Source: Calliphora vicina
Taxonomy: Eukaryota > Arthropoda > Insecta > Diptera > Calliphoridae
NCBI RefSeq assembly: GCF_958450345.1
Contig: NC_088780.1
Span: 158,950,726-159,014,725 of the forward strand
Reading direction: 5' to 3'
Length of the DNA: 64,000 bases
Shown: positions 44,881 through 57,660 of the stretch, in pieces
How the letters are laid out: each line of letters opens with the position of its first letter
Numbering within the stretch: the stretch's first letter is position 1
Translations under genes and position numbers: made by a program
Notes under the pieces: model-generated
The model's database searches: none
What the model saw: only the letters and a program-made list of their open reading frames with translations
Told to the model about the DNA's origin: nothing

Positions 44881-47690
44881 CTCTGAGGGTGAAAAAATAA
44901 TAAAATTTAATATTAGCAAGTTACCTACCGTTATCGCTTTGCTACCGTTAGCCCTAAAATATCCTGTTAGCTTGGCTGCCCTTACGGCTAAAATATTGTT
45001 ACCGAATTAGCGTAATCGTTACCTTTTAACCCTTTTGAATCGGTAGTCAACTTTGAAATTCAGAATTCCTAGATTATGCTAATTGTTAAAGCTATTTTAG
45101 CAGAGTTTAAGAAACTCTGATTCTGGTACAAGCATATAATTCTATGTATTTCATGTTTCATCATTATTTTTGGTTTGTATCGCTCTCTCTCTATCTCGCT
45201 CTCAAAGTATGTTATGATTACATTTTCAACATTTGTTGTTACCATTGTTATTATACATATCTTTTTGTTGTTGTTAAATCTATGATTTTTTTGCTGTTTA
45301 ATTTCTTGTGTTGTATTTCATGTAGTTGCTGAGTTTTTGTTGTTGTACTATTTCTCAATTTTGTTGCTACTGCTGCAGCATATTGGCTGTTGTTGTGCCA
45401 CAACCTGAAAAAAGACTTTCATAATGCAAAGTGGTTTAAAAATTCGTTTCATTGGATTATTCTCAAGTTGATGTTGGTTGTTGCTTTTAAAGTTGCTGTG
45501 TTGTAAGTTGTGTTGTACAACAAACAGTGTTGTTATTATTACTATTGTTGTTGTTGTTTAAAATTTAGCATATTTTCTTCGTTTGGCATGCAATACTAAA
45601 TAGTATATGTATGTGTGTCTGTGTCTAATAATAATTCGCATCTCATCTAAATGTCGACATGTTTAAAATTTTTAATTTTGTTTCTAAAAATTGGATTTTT
45701 TTTTAACAAGTAACTACATACATACTATCTTTTTTACATTATTAAAAATATCTACAAAAAAAAATTAATTTGAATTTTATTAAATTTTCAAGTCATCCTC
45801 CTCATATTTAAATATGGTGGGCCGCCCGTTATGTTTTGGCGATTTTGAAAGTTTATTTTGAAAGTGTCGTGCTAATGATTCATTGCTTTTATTTTATTTT
45901 ATTATTTTTTTTTTTTGGTTTTGGGGCTTTAACCCCAATTAGTTTAAATTAATACATATTTCTTTTTAAACAGCTTTACAATTGTTTAACACTTTGAGAG
46001 TATGTATTAATTTGGTTGTAGGTATATATGTATGTATGTATATTTTTACAAGGCTTTTGGATTTATTTAAAGAAAAATCGATATTACTTGTATGTGTATT
46101 AGTCATAATATTTAATACATACTTTGTGTATTTATATCACAGAAAATATCTTATCAATTTTTTTTAATAAATAGCTTTGCAAAGCTGTGATTTACAACAA
46201 TTTGTAAACAAATGGCTGTGATTAATTTAGCTTTAATTAGTTGTAAATATTGTTTACAGTATTATTGTGGGAAAATTTGCCAAGTGTTTTGAATTTTAAA
46301 ATGTATAAGAGGCACAGATATTCTTTTTAATTAACTATTTCAGAGGTAGAAATTACCACTACATAGTAGAAATTACTATTGGGTAGTTTTGAACATCGGA
46401 AGTAGGGTCGTTCGAATAATTCTTAATTTAATCAGGGACCGAAATAAAAATTATTCTTGAAATTTCAAAAGAAAAAAGCCATCACAATAAAATATCGGAT
46501 AGTCAAGTCAAGCATACAATTTGGATCGTTTTCAACTATATTTTCATAAAATAACATGATTTTTAAATTCTTGATTTTATTTTTTTCGTCAAAAATAATT
46601 GTTATTTTTTTATTTTTATTTTGTTTTTGTCAGACTTTGATTTTTATTGTCAGAAATATTTGTCAGTTTTTGATTTTTATATCTTTTTTGTCAAGAATAT
46701 TATTTGTCAGACTTTGATTTTTATTTTTTTTTGTCAGAAATAATTGTTATTATATTAAAATTAATTTTTGAGTTTTATTTACATATTATTTATATATATG
46801 ACAAATATATCAATCCATGACAAAATAGATCATAACAAATTTCTTCAATTCATATCTATTATATTACAAATAGGATTTAAACTATTATTTTTCAATTCAT
46901 ATTGTAAAAGATTAAAAGGAAATCAAAAACAAATTGAATGAATATAAAATTAGCCAATTGTCTAAAATGATTTATAACAAGTTTGAAAACATTAAAAACA
47001 TATGTGCAACATGGATTTAAACAGATCATTTAAACATTTTGAAGATTTTACTGGCTCTTAAACGACTTAACTGTGAGATTTTAATACAAAATTCAATAAT
47101 ATATTAAAAATTATTGATAACGCCCTTTGCAGACTATTTTATTCTTTGAATTATTACAGAGTAATTATAATCAAATTTAAATATAAAAAAATTATGTACG
47201 AATAATTATCTCTAAATTAAGAAAATATTTGAATTTTTAAAAGTTGAGAACGAGTTATTATACATACTGATTAATAGTTTAATCAATTACTGAAATGTAC
47301 GATTAATCAATTAATTTAAATTGTAATTTTTCAAATTTGACTATTTTGGTTAAAAAATATTAAAAAGAAAATATGTAAACAAATAAAGAAAGCAATACCA
47401 AAGTTACAAAAAATTCACAAAATACCAAAAGTAAACAAAACTTTAAAAAATCATAATAGAAATTATTAAGTTTTTAACCGTTTTCTCACCATAAAGGGGA
47501 AACATTCAAAAAAGTCCCGCAGTTTATTGAACTAGTTTCGCTATGTCGAATTAGTTAGCCACTAAGAAATACTACTAGTGAATTTTCAAACCACGAGCAA
47601 CGTTATTGACTAGTGAATTTAACATGGGGATGTAATTGCAGTTTGCCGATTGGCACATTAAATTAAAAAAGAAAAAAATTTGCAAAGAGC
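44881..47690. other. Non-coding AT-rich DNA
   Basis: TTG-rich simple sequence lies at 45330-45560. An irregular short tandem of gtcagactttgatttttatt type lies at about 46570-46750. No gene recognised. Confidence 0.5.
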
Positions 47691-47760
47691 GGGCTTGAAC
47701 TCATAATCTTTCATATTGCAGTCAAATGCGCTAATCACGAAGCTTCTCTACCTTTATGCA
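47690..47760 (-). repeat. tRNA-like module
   Basis: On the minus strand gattagcgcatttgactgc is followed by the B-box gagttcaagcccgc at tRNA spacing, resembling the D- and T-arm regions of a tRNA. The T-arm stem is poor and no acceptor stem closes, so it is a tRNA-derived repeat rather than a gene. Confidence 0.5.
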
Positions 47761-49320
47761 TTTGGGCTGGGCGATGTTGAATCAGTCAGTTATTCAGTAA
47801 TGTTCCTCTTTTATAGATTTTGGTGAACTAAGCTTAAATTGAATTTATATTTGATTAAATATTTATATAAGAATTTTATGAAGTTTTTTTTAAATACTGC
47901 TAAAAAAACGCCAAATTTAATTAAATGACAAATACAGAGATGCCAAAGATCATAAACAGCAGGCTGCTGTCTCTTATTAAAATGAAGTAAAGAAGAAAAA
48001 AAGAAGACAAATGTCAAAGAACGCAATTATTTTCCATTAATATGGCCAATATTTCTTTTCTACGCGCAACACTTATAAACATTGTTATAAGCAAAAAATA
48101 TTTATACAAAATTGTATACTTTATATACATACATATACAAAATAAATAAAATGAAAAAGATATTAACAATAATTCCAAACAACTTCATCACACTTATTTA
48201 TCAAGTTGATTCATAACAGCCGACATGTTGTGCTGTTGTTGTTCTTGTTCATACGATTCCAAAAATACTCCTCGTTTATAAAATGTTGCTGCTGGCTTTT
48301 TTTACGATTTTATTTTGGTAATACAATCATAAGTAAATGAAAAACAACAAGTACATGTACATTTTAATACAGCAACAAATAATATTTCTAGAAATAAATG
48401 AAATATACCAAAACGATGACATCAACTGCTGCTGCTCTCTCCGACTACTGCCGGCCGACAGCAGACAACAACGCAACAACACGCAGTAAATAACATTTAA
48501 ATGCCGGCAAATTTTTTTATTTTTTTGTTTTATATTTAAGACCAAATATAAAAATGCACAGCACAGGCAAATAAATATACATAAATAAAAACTAAAACAA
48601 AAAATATGTACATAGATACATATGTGTATTTAAAACTCTAAAAAAGTTAAGACGTTGACGCCCCGGTAGTAGTTGGACGGTCGTTCATAGTTGTGTAGCA
48701 AAATAGAAAATATGTAAATGGCGAAACAAAATAAAGCAAAAACAAAAAAAATGGAAAACGCACATACACTCTACACACACTCCTTAAGTTGACGTTAATA
48801 CGCTGCCAGAGTTGCAAATGACTTCATTTAATAACTAAAGTCCAGTTTTTTTACTGTTGGTTTATGTGTTTGTTTATCACTTGAAACTGACTTTTAATAG
48901 TTCGAATGTTGTTTCAGTAATTTCAATTTAAGTTTGTTTGAAATGACTAATTTATTAACATTTTTGTATTTTTATACCCTTCACCAATGGCGTATACAGT
49001 TTCCAAAAAATCATAGAAATTGAGAACAAATTTCAATATTTTTTCAATAATTGGAAGATTTCCAAATATGGATTGTGAAAAAGGTTACTCCATCTTAAAT
49101 AATTAATGTAATACAAGTATTATTTCAAAAGAATACATCGATTAGATATTAAGCTTATTGAATTATAAATATATTTTTCTTTCATCCCTTAATATCTCAT
49201 ATACTATGTTTCTAAACTTCAAAATATGTCTTCAGATAATCGTATTTTTCGCTGTTAATTAAATACTAGAGTACAATTAGAAGAATTTTGTTTAAACAAA
49301 CACAAATTGCTTAGCGTTTT
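47761..49320. other. Non-coding AT-rich DNA
   Basis: A fragment of the interspersed repeat end (tttatacccttcacc) lies at about 48971-48985. No gene was recognised; the antisense frames at 47811-48026 and 48327-48545 have no domain. Confidence 0.45.
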
Positions 49321-49329
49321 GCTTGTTTG

Positions 49330-49410
49330 CAGAGTTTCTGGTGGAAATCGACCCCGCAACCCTCAGATTAATAGTTCACAATTTTCTAGTCCATCGGAGC
49401 ACATTAGGTG
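49330..49410 (-). repeat. tRNA-like module related to 12247-12307
   Basis: The minus strand reads gaactattaatctgagggtt, identical over 20 bases to the module at 12261-12282, then a B-box-like gggtcgatttcc. Similarity extends outward through gcaaacaagcaaaacgc. The shared flanks show both are copies of one repeat. Confidence 0.65.
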
Positions 49411-49474
49411 AATCATAAGGATCTAAAATCCTGTTAGTACTGCTTTTACTATTCAAATTAATTGTATATTGATT

Positions 49475-50110
49475 AGGACTCCTAATTGGAAAAAGTTTCT
49501 AAAAAAAATTATTCCCGGAAAATTTTCTAAAAAGATTATTCAGGGGAAAATTCTTTATAATTCTTCTTCTTAAAGTTACAGTATTATTTAGGCACATATA
49601 AAAAAGATTCGTTGTGATTTGTTGCCAATCGATTATATCCTTAGATTTTTTCAATATTAGGAACAAAAAATCGGTTCACGCAGAAGAATTATAATTTAAA
49701 TAACCAGCCACAACAAAAGTTTCGTTCATTTTGACTAAATCATTTGTTTAGCAATAAATTCGGTATCACAACCAAAACTATTTTCGAAGCAGACATAAAA
49801 TGTTAATTTATACCAGGAATATTAACTTTACTAGTACCTATATCGTCTTAATACAATTAGAAATTTTAAGTTCTTAGAACAATTATTAAGATGTTTAACT
49901 TCTAATGATGTTCACATTTAGATAAAATAATGATGATAATACTTGAAACGAACTACGCATTTTTTTCCACATTTAACTTACATTTTTTAATAAAAGTTAA
50001 TACCAATTTATTTGAAATATGTTACTGGGTGGGTTTTGGCATAATTTGGTATTAAAAAATTCACCGGAATGAACAGATTTTTTTAGTATTTCCCGGGAAT
50101 GGAAAAAGTT
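49475..50110. repeat. Dispersed repeat, copy 2, with hAT-like ends
   Basis: Starts near taggactcctaattgg, has cccggaaaattttc inside, and ends near tttcccgggaatgg. The middle (49572-49960) matches 42765-43110. No target duplication was confirmed. Confidence 0.5.
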
Positions 50111-50323
50111 TTGGAAATTTTGGTCGTCACAGCTGAATATAGCACTCTCACTTCTTTAAAAATTACAGACGACATAATTCCACCTGAAGTCTCTGTACTT
50201 TATTTTTAATTATGGGTCAGAAAACTAGTAACAGTTTATTTTTTAGAAGACTTTAGTGACTCTAGTACAAAATGTAAATATCTGGTCAAAATCACCTGAC
50301 ATATTTTTAAGTGTTAATTAAGC

Positions 50324-50389
50324 AAGGTTGGCTACAGCCGGTTTTACGCACCGGGATGGTCCGAGTTCAACCTTGTAGTAACCAACCTT
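50324..50389. repeat. Three-arm, cloverleaf-like structured repeat
   Basis: aaggttggctac (50324-50335) pairs with gtagtaaccaacctt (50375-50389) apart from a bulge. Inside are two further hairpins, ccgg..ccgg and ggt..acc, the second with a gagttcaac loop that recalls a T-arm. Too short and irregular for a tRNA gene. Confidence 0.5.
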
Positions 50390-53300
50390 ATTATTAACAA
50401 TTCTCACTAGAATTTTTAAAGGATTATTGTTTATTGTGGTTCTTTTTCATTTCGCATAACCGTTGTCATTCTTTATCCCGAAGAATCCCTCAATAAATAG
50501 TTTATGGCGATTTTTACCAGTGTTGTTCTTTATTTACGTCAATTTCAAAGAAAAAGAAGAAGAGATTTTGTAAACACAACACTGACAGATTAAAGTGTTG
50601 CCAATTGTTATTTTATAATTTAACACTTAACAATTTCCTGTAATGACAGAAATCTATAATGGAACAAAAATTATTAATTAATTCTTTCAAGGTTCTATTA
50701 CAAACATACAAATTAAGTAGGAATATAAATAAAAATTTAAATATAGGAACTAGAAAACAAAATTAAAAATCTCAGTGGTGACAAATTTGGCCATGCATAC
50801 CATACAACAACTTTTTAAATAAGTAAATTTATAGTAAAAAAAAAGACCTAAACAACAGCAAAAACAAAAGTGGCAACAAAAGCAACAATAACAACAACAG
50901 CATTACGGCAACAGTAGTATGTTGTCAGTGTAAATAAAAATATAGTGTTGACGATGCGGATGACGATGGCTTTACTGTCCAACTATGGCAGTCTTAAAAA
51001 GGCATATTTGGAATTAAACAAAAAAATATATAAATAAAATGGAAGTTTAAATAATAATAATAATTGTCGTAATATTAAAAAGTCACGCATTTTTTAAAGA
51101 ACATTAATTATAATATACTATGTACAAGCGAAAACAATAGAACAAGACAAACAAATTTTGAATATATTCTTATTTAAATTAAGAAATTTTATAGATTGTA
51201 AGTTAATTGCTTGATAATTAAATTAGTAATTATAGTGGATATAACACAATTAAATGAAGCATGACAAATCAGCTTAAACTAACCCTCAGCTTAAACTAAC
51301 CCACAACAACCCCTCCCCTTACAGTTTTGTTATAAATTATTATTATTTTATACATGCCACACACTCTGTCTTTCATTCGCACTTATTAGGTGAATGGCAT
51401 TGGTGGTTTCTGCTAGTTTTTATTTTTTTTCTTTCTCATTGTTTTAACTTTATTTTCTATTTACGAGTATTTATTGAATAAGTAGAATAAAAAAAACTCA
51501 ATATAGTTTGGTGACTTTAAAAACCACAAAAGAATCAAGCAAAAATAAAAGCTAACCAACAAGCAGACATCATTGGAACCACCACACCACCGACTATTTG
51601 ATGTTTCAATGAGTTTACAAACGACAACGGAAATTATGATGAATTATCGAAGAAATATATTACAAAAAACAGGGTATCTACATAAATTAGTTATGTTGTA
51701 ATAAAGTTAATGCAAACTAGATTTTAGTTGACACAAACAAATTCTAATTGGCAGAACTTAATTTGATATAAATTTCCAAAATAATAGAAAAATTTAAAAT
51801 ATTTATAAAACCAAATCTTGTCTAAATGAAATTGTCTATATTTTCCCAGCACCCTGTAAATTTGTTTGTAATGTCGATTTTACAAGAAAAAATTTCTCGC
51901 TTTTTTTTTGTTTGCAATAATTTTATTCTATACACTAGATGCACAAAATGTGACTAATGCCAGTGTAATGTCTATATTTACAACGAAAAAAAAAATATGG
52001 CAAAAAAATAAAATAATTATAATTATCTTAAAAGAACAAACCAAATAAAACAGAAACGTGAAAATTGAGTGCAAAATTAATGCATTTTTGTGCGAACGAT
52101 CGAACCATTTGCAGATAAAATGTTGATGCCCTACACACCACAATTTTGCGATTAGTTTAAGGTAAATTTGAGGTTGATACAAGGTTGGATTGAGGTGGAG
52201 CTTGTAATGTGCAGAAAAAATATTTGTTTACTTATTGAATGAAATGTTTGATTAGGTTTTAGGTATTTTAATTTTATACATTTTCTATCAGCCCAATTAT
52301 GAAAAACAATTCCCCGGGAGTTTTTTCCCCCTGAAATTTGTTACTACATTTATATGAAAATTCCTTGAGTTTCCATCATAAGCATTTGAACTTTGACCTC
52401 CACCATAAAGGGTCAATAAAATTTTCAAAATGTTTTTCTTATGTTGACAAAATAAAACAATTTTATCTCTGTTTAAATCCATGTTGCAAACATTTTTTAT
52501 GTTTTAAAACAGGTTACCAAAAATATAAAAAATAACCTTTCCCAAAACTCAGTTTTACCTTTCAAAAACAAACAAACAAAAAAATTGTTTGTTCCCACGA
52601 TTTATGGCGCAACAATCATAATCCATTGTTGTTTCCGTTTGAAATTAGATTTTCAAACAACTTATAAAGATTGTCATTATTCATGCGATAAAAGTAATTT
52701 AAATCCGCACAAGAAAAAAACAACACTAAACTAATACTGACTGCACTATGTATTTAATTACACACAAAAGAAAAAAATCGTTTAAATTGTTTAAATTCAC
52801 AGTCACTGTTTAGTTGGCTGCTGCATTCCCAATCTAATAAAGTAATTTAAATTAATAAATATTTAAAAAATATGGCAAAGCAAATGTGTAAACTCAAATA
52901 AACCTTCAAACAATTTAAATTAATCAACATCTGTTTAGAAAAAAAGAAACTATTATATTCATTTAATTTCTATATTTTGTGTTAAACAAATTTCAATGTT
53001 CATAATCTTTCAACAAAAACCATTTGTTTTATTTTATTTTAGCAGCTTAAATACATTTAGGGAAATATTGTAAAAGAGATTAGAATGTTCAGACAATTAT
53101 CAAAATGAGTCATAGTCATTGAATTATTAGTTTATTTGTATGTAACATACAATTTTTCTTTAAACTCTAAAGATAAAGATTTCATTTCAATGTATCTTTT
53201 CTTTCCTTGCTTTATTTTTTTATTTTTTTTTGGGAATATAGTTTCTTCAAATGATTTGTGTGGGGGCTTTCTAAACTCTCACAATGTTTTTTAAATCATT

Positions 53301-53505
53301 AGTAGAGAAGTTTTTATTTATTTCTTTCATCTGTTTCCATCATTATTATTTTGTATTACATTCTATTTTTTCCGTTTGTTTTTTGTGTATTGAAACTTTC
53401 TTGGGTACAGACAGAACTTTAAAATAGTTTGTTGTTCTTTCGAAAGAATTTTAGTATTTTGAATCAAGGAGGACTAAGTTTAGGAAATTTTAAAAATTGT
53501 TTGTA
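50390..53505. other. Non-coding AT-rich DNA
   Basis: A half copy of the 111-bp fold-back element (cagcccaattatgaaaaaca) lies at 52289-52329. CAA-rich simple sequence lies at about 50850-50920. No gene was recognised. Confidence 0.5.
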
Positions 53506-54150
53506 AAGAGTGAGTCAAAAAAAAACTTATATACACTATTCCAGCCAAAACTTATCCTTGGTCCAACAATTATTATTTTTTTTTCAATAACATTAGCTTT
53601 TAAAAATATGTCAGATATTATCTTTTCTAAACCATTAATGAAATGGTCAACGAAAAAAGTGCTTGAAAAAATATTTCAAACTTTTCAAAAAAATCCAATA
53701 TGGACTTTCAAAAAAAAAATTGCAAAAAATCTGAAGGTTTTTCGTCACACCGTTTCCAAAGCCATTAAACAGTATAAGGGAGACTTGAACCTTGAAAGAA
53801 AACCTGGATCAACATTCACGTGTTTTTTGAATAATGAACTTGTTATTGGTCTATTTGAGTTAAATCTTTTTTGTTGTATGAATCTTCTGCATTTGTTCTT
53901 TAAATTCACGTTCAAAAAACATCACATAAAAATAAGGAAAATAATTCCCGGGAATTCTCGCAAAATTTCCTGGGATTTCGGGATTGAAAACCTTGCGGAA
54001 TTCCCGTACGAGAAATTTATGGATTTTATTGAAATTTAATGAATTTGTACAATATTTGTAAAAATGTTCGTATTTTTGAAAATTTGCATATTGAACGGTT
54101 TAAGTTCTATTTAATTTAATACAAGTATAAGTTCTTTCTGGCTCACTCTT
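53506..54150 (+). mobile_element. 645-bp Tc1/mariner-type deletion derivative
   Basis: Opens aagagtgagtcaaaaaaaaa and closes gttctttctggctcactctt, flanked by TA on each side. The frame from about 53608 reads MSDIIFSKPLMKW, then KIFQTFQKNPIWTFKKKIAK and FRHTVSKAIKQYKGDLNLER, a helix-turn-helix DNA-binding region related to the ITmD37E-like copies. The catalytic domain is absent. A cccgggaa-rich hAT-like fragment lies within at about 53945-54010. Confidence 0.75.
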
Positions 54151-54152
54151 TA

Positions 54153-55796
54153 ATAGAAAAAAGAGAACTCTTCTAAACTGTGATTATTTACCATTTTAAA
54201 TCATACGAAATAAGTAATAAAGCTGCCTTACAGATTTTTCAAATATTTCATGTAAAAGGGACTTATCACATTTGCACACTAAGCGATATTTTCTTTAACA
54301 TCCACACCTAGTTTGTTTATCTGGCCAATAATTTAGATAAACAAGAGTTATCAATTTATTTAGTTTATTATTCGCAATATTTTTCACTTATTTAAATATT
54401 TATTTGCATAAAACAATTAATAATCTTATTTTCTTAAAAAAATTGTATGTTCTTCTTCATTTATATTTCATTTATCTCTATTTGCACTATTTTTCGTAAA
54501 CAAATAATAGCGGTAGTTCAGTGTTGCCACATGTTATACCTTAAGTAGTTGTTCAGTAATCGAATGATAGAGAATGGAATGAAATCAAAGGATAACCGTT
54601 ATCAAATCGTTAGTTTAGTTTTTCTGACTGATTATAATTATCCCCTCCAGAGAATTCATACATTCAAAGTTTTTATGCCAAAAAAAAAAATAAATCATTT
54701 CATTACAGAACAAACTAAATAGAAACAAAATACAGAAATAATAAAACTTAAAGAAAACAAAACTTTTCTTTTTCTTACAATTTCTTTTTTTTTTTTTGAT
54801 ATTCATTTTCTTTCATTTTTTTTTGGACAATCATTTTACAATAGAATTGGCTGGCTTTTTTTCATTATTCTCTTTCCTTCCTTCCGTCCGTCCTTCGATT
54901 CGTCTGTCAGTTGTATCTTTCCGTACAACAATTTTACCAGGGTCTATCGTGTTTAAGAAAATGGGTATGATGGATATATTTGAATTGTGTGTTTTATGTG
55001 CACTTGCATGCTTCATTTAATTTTTAGTACAAATTTATCAAATTGTGTATTAACGACTATTTTTGTCTTGTACTTCTTCTGGGTTTCTCCTCTCATTTTC
55101 CACAAAGTGGGAAGTGAAAGAAAAGCAATTTGAAAATGTTGTTGAAGATGTGAAATGGTGATACACTTTTTAAACACTTAAACACACAAAGGGGAGAGAA
55201 TGAGTGAGTGAGTGACGTTGTTTAATAAATTGTGAAAAATGTGTTTTCAACATTAAATTAGGAGATTATTAATAGTCCAAAAATTAACAACACAGCTACA
55301 TATAAAAAAATTATGAAAAATTATAAAAGAATACACGAAATAACAATAATAATAATAATAATGTTGTAGTTTTTATGTTAATCAGCTGTTGCATGTTGCA
55401 TTCAACTGCAACAACATCACATACACAACTACTACTGTATTATATGTATGTGGTGTACTACTTCAACTGTTTAGCTGTTGGCTGCTGCTGATACTTGCAA
55501 CTCGCTTATAATAATTCATGATTATGACAAACATTAAAAACAAAATATAAATTGTAAAACAGACAGACATTCGTAGAAATCATTAAAAAGCAACAAAATA
55601 CGACTAAAAATAAATACAAATAAAAAAAAATTAAATGTTTAAAAATCTTATGATCATGACTTCAACAGCAGATAATTATTAAGTTTGCAGTTAAAGTTTT
55701 ACAGTTAAACAAACTTGCAACACAGATTTTTAGTTGGTTCGAAAATGTTTGTTACACTTAGAAATTTAATACTGTTTCTTTAGTTTAGTTTCATAT
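54153..55796. other. Non-coding AT-rich DNA
   Basis: Contains a ccttccttccgtccgtcc tract near 54881, a gagtgagtgagtga run near 55200 and an AAT run near 55343. No gene was recognised. Confidence 0.5.
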
Positions 55797-56759
55797 TAGG
55801 GTTACTAATTTCCCGGACTTTTTCAATTCCCGGTAAATACATATTAAAAAAAATCTGTCGATTAGTTGTCAGTTGAACTTTCCGGAGCTCCAAAATAACT
55901 TTCATATTTGATTGATGCATCAATGTACTATGAGAAAATCGGCCCATAAATGGCAACTATTTTTATAACCTGCATCATGAGTGTCATTCCGTTTTTAATT
56001 TCTACATTTTTCATTTGTGACCCCACAAAGTATTTATATTCTGGATCGTTATATCCATGTCTGTCTGTATGTTGAAATCAGGGGCCGAATTACCGCAATC
56101 GTGATCGAATGAACTATTGTATCGAAAAATAATTTCGATATCGTAATTATAACAAAATGTACTAAATTTCATGCTCTATATCGAATGCCGTAATCTCAAA
56201 TAAGAAAATTACGATTAAATTTACTCGATATCGAATGCGGTAATTCGGCTTTCCGTAGTCCCAAAATAACATACATTATTCATAATTTAAACATGAATAT
56301 ATCAGCTATAGACCCGGTTTGGTTGCTATTTAAAATCGATAAAATCAGCCCACAAATGGCTGAGACATAAGGAAAAACCAGGACAACCTCGATGTTTGGC
56401 CTATTTTTGATCTATATCTGAGTTTCTAAATGATTAATATAGACAATATGGATATCTAATGATAGATATTTCAAAGTCCATTGCAACGCGTCGTATATAA
56501 TTCCATAATAAGTTGGACCTAATGGGTCAAAATCGGGAAAAATAATTTTAAACACGAATTTTTTCATCATACATTTTTTCACTAATAAATTAAAAATAAT
56601 TTGAAAAAATAAATTTTAAATTTTGTTTACCTAAAAATATTTAAAATTTTGTATTTTAAAGTATAATTTGGTAACAGCTTAATATACCCGAAATACCCGA
56701 AATTTCCCGGCAAAAGTTTTCGGGAATTCCCGGGCAAACTTTCCTGATTAGTAACCCTA
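55797..56759. mobile_element. hAT-type element containing an interspersed repeat and a MITE
   Basis: Opens tagggttactaatttcccgg and closes tttcctgattagtaacccta. The flanks tttcatat and tttcaaaa could be a decayed 8-bp duplication. Much of the inside is the interspersed repeat (about 55870-56700, sharing tttatattctggatcgttat), itself cut at 56082-56250 by a small inverted-repeat element. Confidence 0.7.
56082..56250. mobile_element. ~168-bp MITE with ggccgaattaccgca ends
   Basis: Opens gggccgaattaccgcaatcg and closes cgaatgcggtaattcggc. It contains tcgatatcgaatg-type palindromes and no coding potential. It lies within the interspersed repeat, between gttgaaatca and tttccg, which are nearly adjacent in other copies. 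Confidence 0.75.
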
Positions 56760-57660
56760 TTTCAAAATCATAATTTTGTGTTCAATTTTTAGTGCAGTTT
56801 TACAGAAAGTTACAAAAGAACATTAAGTTTTGTAATTCATAAGACGGTTTACTTAAGAGGGGAGGAGTGGGCATACAATTTCCAATGAGCGTGTGTTGAT
56901 AATTTGAAAAAGGTGTGGCTGAAATTTTTAAAAATATCTTCAGTAGTAGTTTAATTTGCTAAATCCCTTTCTTTGTTAGAAACACATTACTTTAATTAAA
57001 GTCTGTGTAATAAGTAAATATTAGTTTGGTGTGAAGTTATAAGGTGTAATTGAAATTTAGGGGAGTATTTTGGGCTAAGTCTCACCAAACGTTTTGTAAA
57101 TTGTTTTTATTATCTTAACATCATTAAGCATTTAGTTTAATGTACTTAAAAACTTTTATGAAAACTTTGGTTCGAAGGACCACACCTGAGAAAATAACTT
57201 TAATAATAATTTATATACAAATTTAAAAGATTTTAAATCTAGAAACAATTTTAAAATCATAATTATGACTGTTAAAACATAATAATGGTTACACTGAAAG
57301 ATTATTGTAAACTTTAAGCATTTAATTTAACTTTGGTTCGAAGGACCACACCAAAGTTTTGTTTTAAATGTTTGTAAGTTAAGTTTATGATTACTTAAAC
57401 ATCATTAATCATTTTTGTTTATATACATCATACAAATTTAAAAGATTTTTAATTAGAAAATACTTTTTAAATCATAATTATGACATATTAAACTATTAAT
57501 GGTCACACACAAAGATTATTGTGTAAATTTTTATTATCATTGTTTTATTTTTCCCATTTCTATTATTATAATTTTTGTGTTTTTTATTATTATTATTATT
57601 GTTATAGTTTTTTTTTAGTTTAGTGGAATTTTTCATAAAATTTTCTTTTTAATTACAAAG
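56760..57660. repeat. AT-rich DNA with an imperfect ~170-215 bp tandem repeat
   Basis: actttggttcgaaggaccac occurs near 57164 and 57330. Blocks caaatttaaaagattttaaa and aaatcataattatgac also repeat downstream (about 57220/57426 and 57253/57470). Indels shift the spacing, so the repeat is old. Confidence 0.6.

Noticed and set aside
54831..55016. Overlapping frames on both strands around a cttccgtccgtcc tract
   Set aside because: They arise from simple-sequence DNA and show no domain or conserved start.
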